Below the pieces are notes generated by a model that saw nothing but the letters and a program-made list of their open reading frames with translations, did no database searches and was not told where the DNA came from. A stretch of DNA of 6,525 nt from an uncultured Actinomycetes bacterium (GTDB lineage: Bacteria; Actinomycetota; Actinomycetes; Nanopelagicales; Nanopelagicaceae): contig CAITFY010000055.1 of NCBI GenBank assembly GCA_903891755.1, positions 1-6,525 on the forward strand. The letters run 5' to 3'. Made by a program: the position numbers and the translations under genes. Below, piece by piece: positions 4,091 to 6,525 of the stretch. How positions within the stretch are numbered: position 1 is the stretch's first letter; the number at the start of each line of letters is the position of its first letter.

Positions 4091-6525
4091 ATGTCTATCG
4101 TCGATCGCCCATCCAAAGGCACAGCACCAAAGACTTTGGGTAAGGGTTTAACCATTGAACGCATCTACACAACAGAGGGCGTTCACCCATATGACGAAGT
4201 CACCTGGCAACACCGTGACGTCGTACAGACCAACTGGAAGTCCGGAGAAGTTATCTTCGAACAAAAGGGTGTTGAATACCCAGACTTCTGGTCCGTCAAT
4301 GCTTCGACCATTGTTACAACCAAATATTTCCGCGGTGCCGTGGGGTACGACAACCGTGAGTGGTCACTCAAACAAGTTATTGATCGCGTCGTTCTAACAT
4401 ATACAAAGGCCGGTAAAGAGTTCGGATACTTCGCAACTGATGCTGATGCAGAAGTCTTTGAACACGAACTTACCTGGATGCTTTTGCATCAAGTCTTCTC
4501 ATTTAACTCACCAGTCTGGTTCAACGTTGGTACTTCTGCTCCGCAGCAAGTAAGCGCATGCTTCATCTTGTCTGTTGATGACACCATGGATTCGATCCTC
4601 AACTGGTACCGCGAAGAGGGAATGATCTTCAAGGGTGGCTCAGGCGCTGGACTTAACTTGTCTCGCATCCGCTCATCCAAGGAACTCCTCAAATCAGGTG
4701 GAACCGCCTCTGGCCCAGTTTCATTTATGCGCGGAGCCGATGCATCTGCTGGAACCATCAAGTCAGGTGGCGCAACACGTCGCGCTGCAAAGATGGTTGT
4801 TCTCGATGTTGATCATCCAGATATCGAAGAGTTCATCGAGACCAAGGTTCGCGAAGAGGACAAGATCCGCGCTTTGCGTGATGCTGGATTCGATATGGAT
4901 CTCGGCGGCAAGGACATCATCTCTGTTCAATACCAGAATGCAAATAACTCAGTACGCGTCTCTGACAAGTTCATGCGCGCATATGAGAACAACGAAGATT
5001 TCGGTCTCGTCGGTCGCGCTAATGGCGAAGTCATCGAAACAATCGAAGCTCGTCGCTTGTTCCGCTTGATGGCAGAGGCTGCATGGGCTTGTGCTGATCC
5101 AGGAATTCAATATGACGACACCATCAATGATTGGCACACAAACCCAGAGACAGGTCGCATCAATGCGTCTAACCCTTGCTCTGAGTACATGTCACTCGAT
5201 AACTCTTCATGTAACTTGGCATCACTCAACTTGCTCAAGTTCTTGCAGAGCAACGGTTCATTTGATGCAAAGAGTTTTGTAAAGGCAACTGAGCTCATCA
5301 TCACCGCGATGGATATCTCAATCTGCTTCGCAGACTTCCCAACTGAGCCAATCGGAGTTACAACTCGCGATTACCGCCAGCTAGGTATCGGCTTTGCAAA
5401 CCTCGGTGCACTCTTGATGGCATCAGGCCTCGCATACGATTCAGATGGCGGACGCCAACTCGCTGGTGCAATCACCTCTCTTATGACCGGAACTTCCTAC
5501 CGTCGCTCCGCAGAGCTCGCAGGAATCGTTGGTCCATATGCAGGCTATGCCCGTAACGCACAGGCACACACCCGCGTTATGCAGAAGCATGCAAATGCCT
5601 CTTCAAGCGCTCGCTCAGTCACCACACTTGATGCTGATGTCTGGCAAGTTGCTAACCAAGAGTGGGCAAAGGGCCTAGAGATTGGTGCAAAGAACGGCTG
5701 GCGCAATGCGCAGGCTTCAGTACTTGCTCCAACTGGAACCATCGGCTTGATGATGGATTGCGATACCACCGGTATCGAGCCAGATCTCGCACTCGTGAAG
5801 TTCAAGAAGCTTGTCGGTGGCGGATCTATGCAGATCGTTAACCAGACAATTCCAATGGCGCTTCGCAAGCTTGGTTACACCGAAGAGACTGTTGAAGCGA
5901 TCGTTGAATTCATCGCAGCTAACGGAAACGTTGTTGATGCTCCTGGCCTCAAGCCTGAGCACTACGACATCTTCGATTGCGCAATGGGTATCCGTTCAAT
6001 TAGCGCAATGGGCCACGTGCACATGATGGCTGCTTGCCAACCATTCTTGTCAGGTGCGATCTCAAAGACCGTTAACTTGCCTTCAGATGCAACCGTAGAA
6101 GAGATCGAAGAGGTCTACTACCAGGGTTGGAAGCTTGGACTTAAGGCACTTGCTGTATATCGCGACAACTGCAAGGTGGGTCAACCACTTTCAACAGGTA
6201 AGGGCGATAACAAGGGCGAAGATTCAAACAAGTCTGCAGCAGTTGCAGGTCCTGCAACAGCAACCCGCAAGCGTCTTCCAAAGTCTCGTCCATCAATGAC
6301 AACATCATTCTCTGTTGGCGGCGCTGAGGGTTACATGACCGCTGGCGCATACGCCGATGGCGCACTCGGTGAGGTCTTCCTGAAACTCGGTAAGCAAGGT
6401 TCAACACTTGCCGGTGTTATGGATGCATTCTCAATCGCAGTATCAATCGGTCTTCAATATGGAGTGCCTCTTGAGACATTCGTTGAGAAGTTCACCAACT
6501 TGCGCTTTGAACCAGCAGGTATGAC
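4091..6525 (+). CDS. nrdJ: Adenosylcobalamin-dependent (class II) ribonucleotide reductase, 3' end outside window
   Basis: The open frame begins at ATG 4091 and runs 811 codons to the right edge without a stop. The enzyme reduces ribonucleotides to deoxyribonucleotides in the cytosol, using adenosylcobalamin to form a thiyl radical, and needs no oxygen. Key residues are visible: C157 (QVSACFIL) and C374 (NSSCNLASLNL) as the substrate-site redox pair, and N361-x-C363-x-E365 in NPCSE as the catalytic triad with C363 the radical cysteine. PTGTIG is at 547-552. After the barrel, a Lys/Ser/Ala/Gly-rich linker (about 701-735) leads into a TSCPD-type domain (about 736 onward). Actinobacterial NrdJ is usually about 950-960 residues, so roughly 15% is missing, including the C-terminal cysteine pair expected to reduce the active site. 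Codon use is strongly biased (CGC/CGT for Arg), as in a well-expressed gene. No intein interrupts the visible part. Confidence 0.97.
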   Translation, partial: MSIVDRPSKGTAPKTLGKGLTIERIYTTEGVHPYDEVTWQHRDVVQTNWKSGEVIFEQKGVEYPDFWSVNASTIVTTKYFRGAVGYDNREWSLKQVIDRVVLTYTKAGKEFGYFATDADAEVFEHELTWMLLHQVFSFNSPVWFNVGTSAPQQVSACFILSVDDTMDSILNWYREEGMIFKGGSGAGLNLSRIRSSKELLKSGGTASGPVSFMRGADASAGTIKSGGATRRAAKMVVLDVDHPDIEEFIETKVREEDKIRALRDAGFDMDLGGKDIISVQYQNANNSVRVSDKFMRAYENNEDFGLVGRANGEVIETIEARRLFRLMAEAAWACADPGIQYDDTINDWHTNPETGRINASNPCSEYMSLDNSSCNLASLNLLKFLQSNGSFDAKSFVKATELIITAMDISICFADFPTEPIGVTTRDYRQLGIGFANLGALLMASGLAYDSDGGRQLAGAITSLMTGTSYRRSAELAGIVGPYAGYARNAQAHTRVMQKHANASSSARSVTTLDADVWQVANQEWAKGLEIGAKNGWRNAQASVLAPTGTIGLMMDCDTTGIEPDLALVKFKKLVGGGSMQIVNQTIPMALRKLGYTEETVEAIVEFIAANGNVVDAPGLKPEHYDIFDCAMGIRSISAMGHVHMMAACQPFLSGAISKTVNLPSDATVEEIEEVYYQGWKLGLKALAVYRDNCKVGQPLSTGKGDNKGEDSNKSAAVAGPATATRKRLPKSRPSMTTSFSVGGAEGYMTAGAYADGALGEVFLKLGKQGSTLAGVMDAFSIAVSIGLQYGVPLETFVEKFTNLRFEPAGM

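Noticed and set aside
4635..5069. 144-codon + strand open frame
   Set aside because: It is an out-of-frame shadow within nrdJ, whose catalytic motifs are continuous across this stretch.
4091..6525. Intein in nrdJ
   Set aside because: Reductase genes of this kind often carry inteins, but the visible frame is collinear with the family, including an uninterrupted NPCSE region, and shows no splicing-block motifs.

Overview
The window looks like chromosomal DNA from a moderate-GC actinobacterium. The signs are an actinobacterial-type LexA box (TCGAACA-N2-TGTTCGA), a long B12-dependent ribonucleotide reductase paired with nrdR, and the order [lexA side]-LysM protein-...-nrdR-nrdJ. This resembles, from memory, the lexA/Rv2719c/nrdR cluster of Mycobacterium tuberculosis and the lexA/nrdR/nrdJ cluster of Streptomyces coelicolor. 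The balanced base composition and compact spacing would suit a freshwater planktonic actinobacterium of the acI/Nanopelagicales kind, but that placement is inference only.

Layout. Bases 1-118 are a regulatory region with two SOS boxes and a candidate promoter; lexA itself is expected just left of the window on the opposite strand but is not visible. Next come a small membrane-anchored LysM protein (119-430) resembling SOS cell-division suppressors, and an AbrB-type antitoxin (453-755) overlapping a PIN-domain toxin (743-1126). A 139-base gap with hairpin potential follows. Then come an ExaC/AcoD-type NAD+ aldehyde dehydrogenase (1266-2789) and a DUF779 protein (2850-3254). A 284-base gap (3255-3538) contains two candidate NrdR boxes spaced exactly 31 bp apart. 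nrdR (3539-4078) and nrdJ (4091 to the right edge, 811 codons seen, 3' end missing) form a tight operon.

How it may work together. The left unit probably responds to DNA damage: LexA release would express the LysM protein and, if transcription reads through the 22-base gap, the antitoxin-toxin pair. The right unit makes deoxyribonucleotides: NrdR senses nucleotides through its ATP-cone and would repress its own operon, including the B12-dependent reductase. The aldehyde dehydrogenase/DUF779 pair lies between them and has no obvious link to either. It and the toxin-antitoxin pair look like insertions into an otherwise conserved DNA-damage/dNTP neighbourhood.

The most interesting points are the toxin-antitoxin pair placed directly behind an SOS-controlled gene, the long hairpin whose loop holds the antitoxin start codon, and the NrdR-box pair. 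All genes seen are on the + strand. I found no tRNA, rRNA, CRISPR array, insertion sequence or intein.
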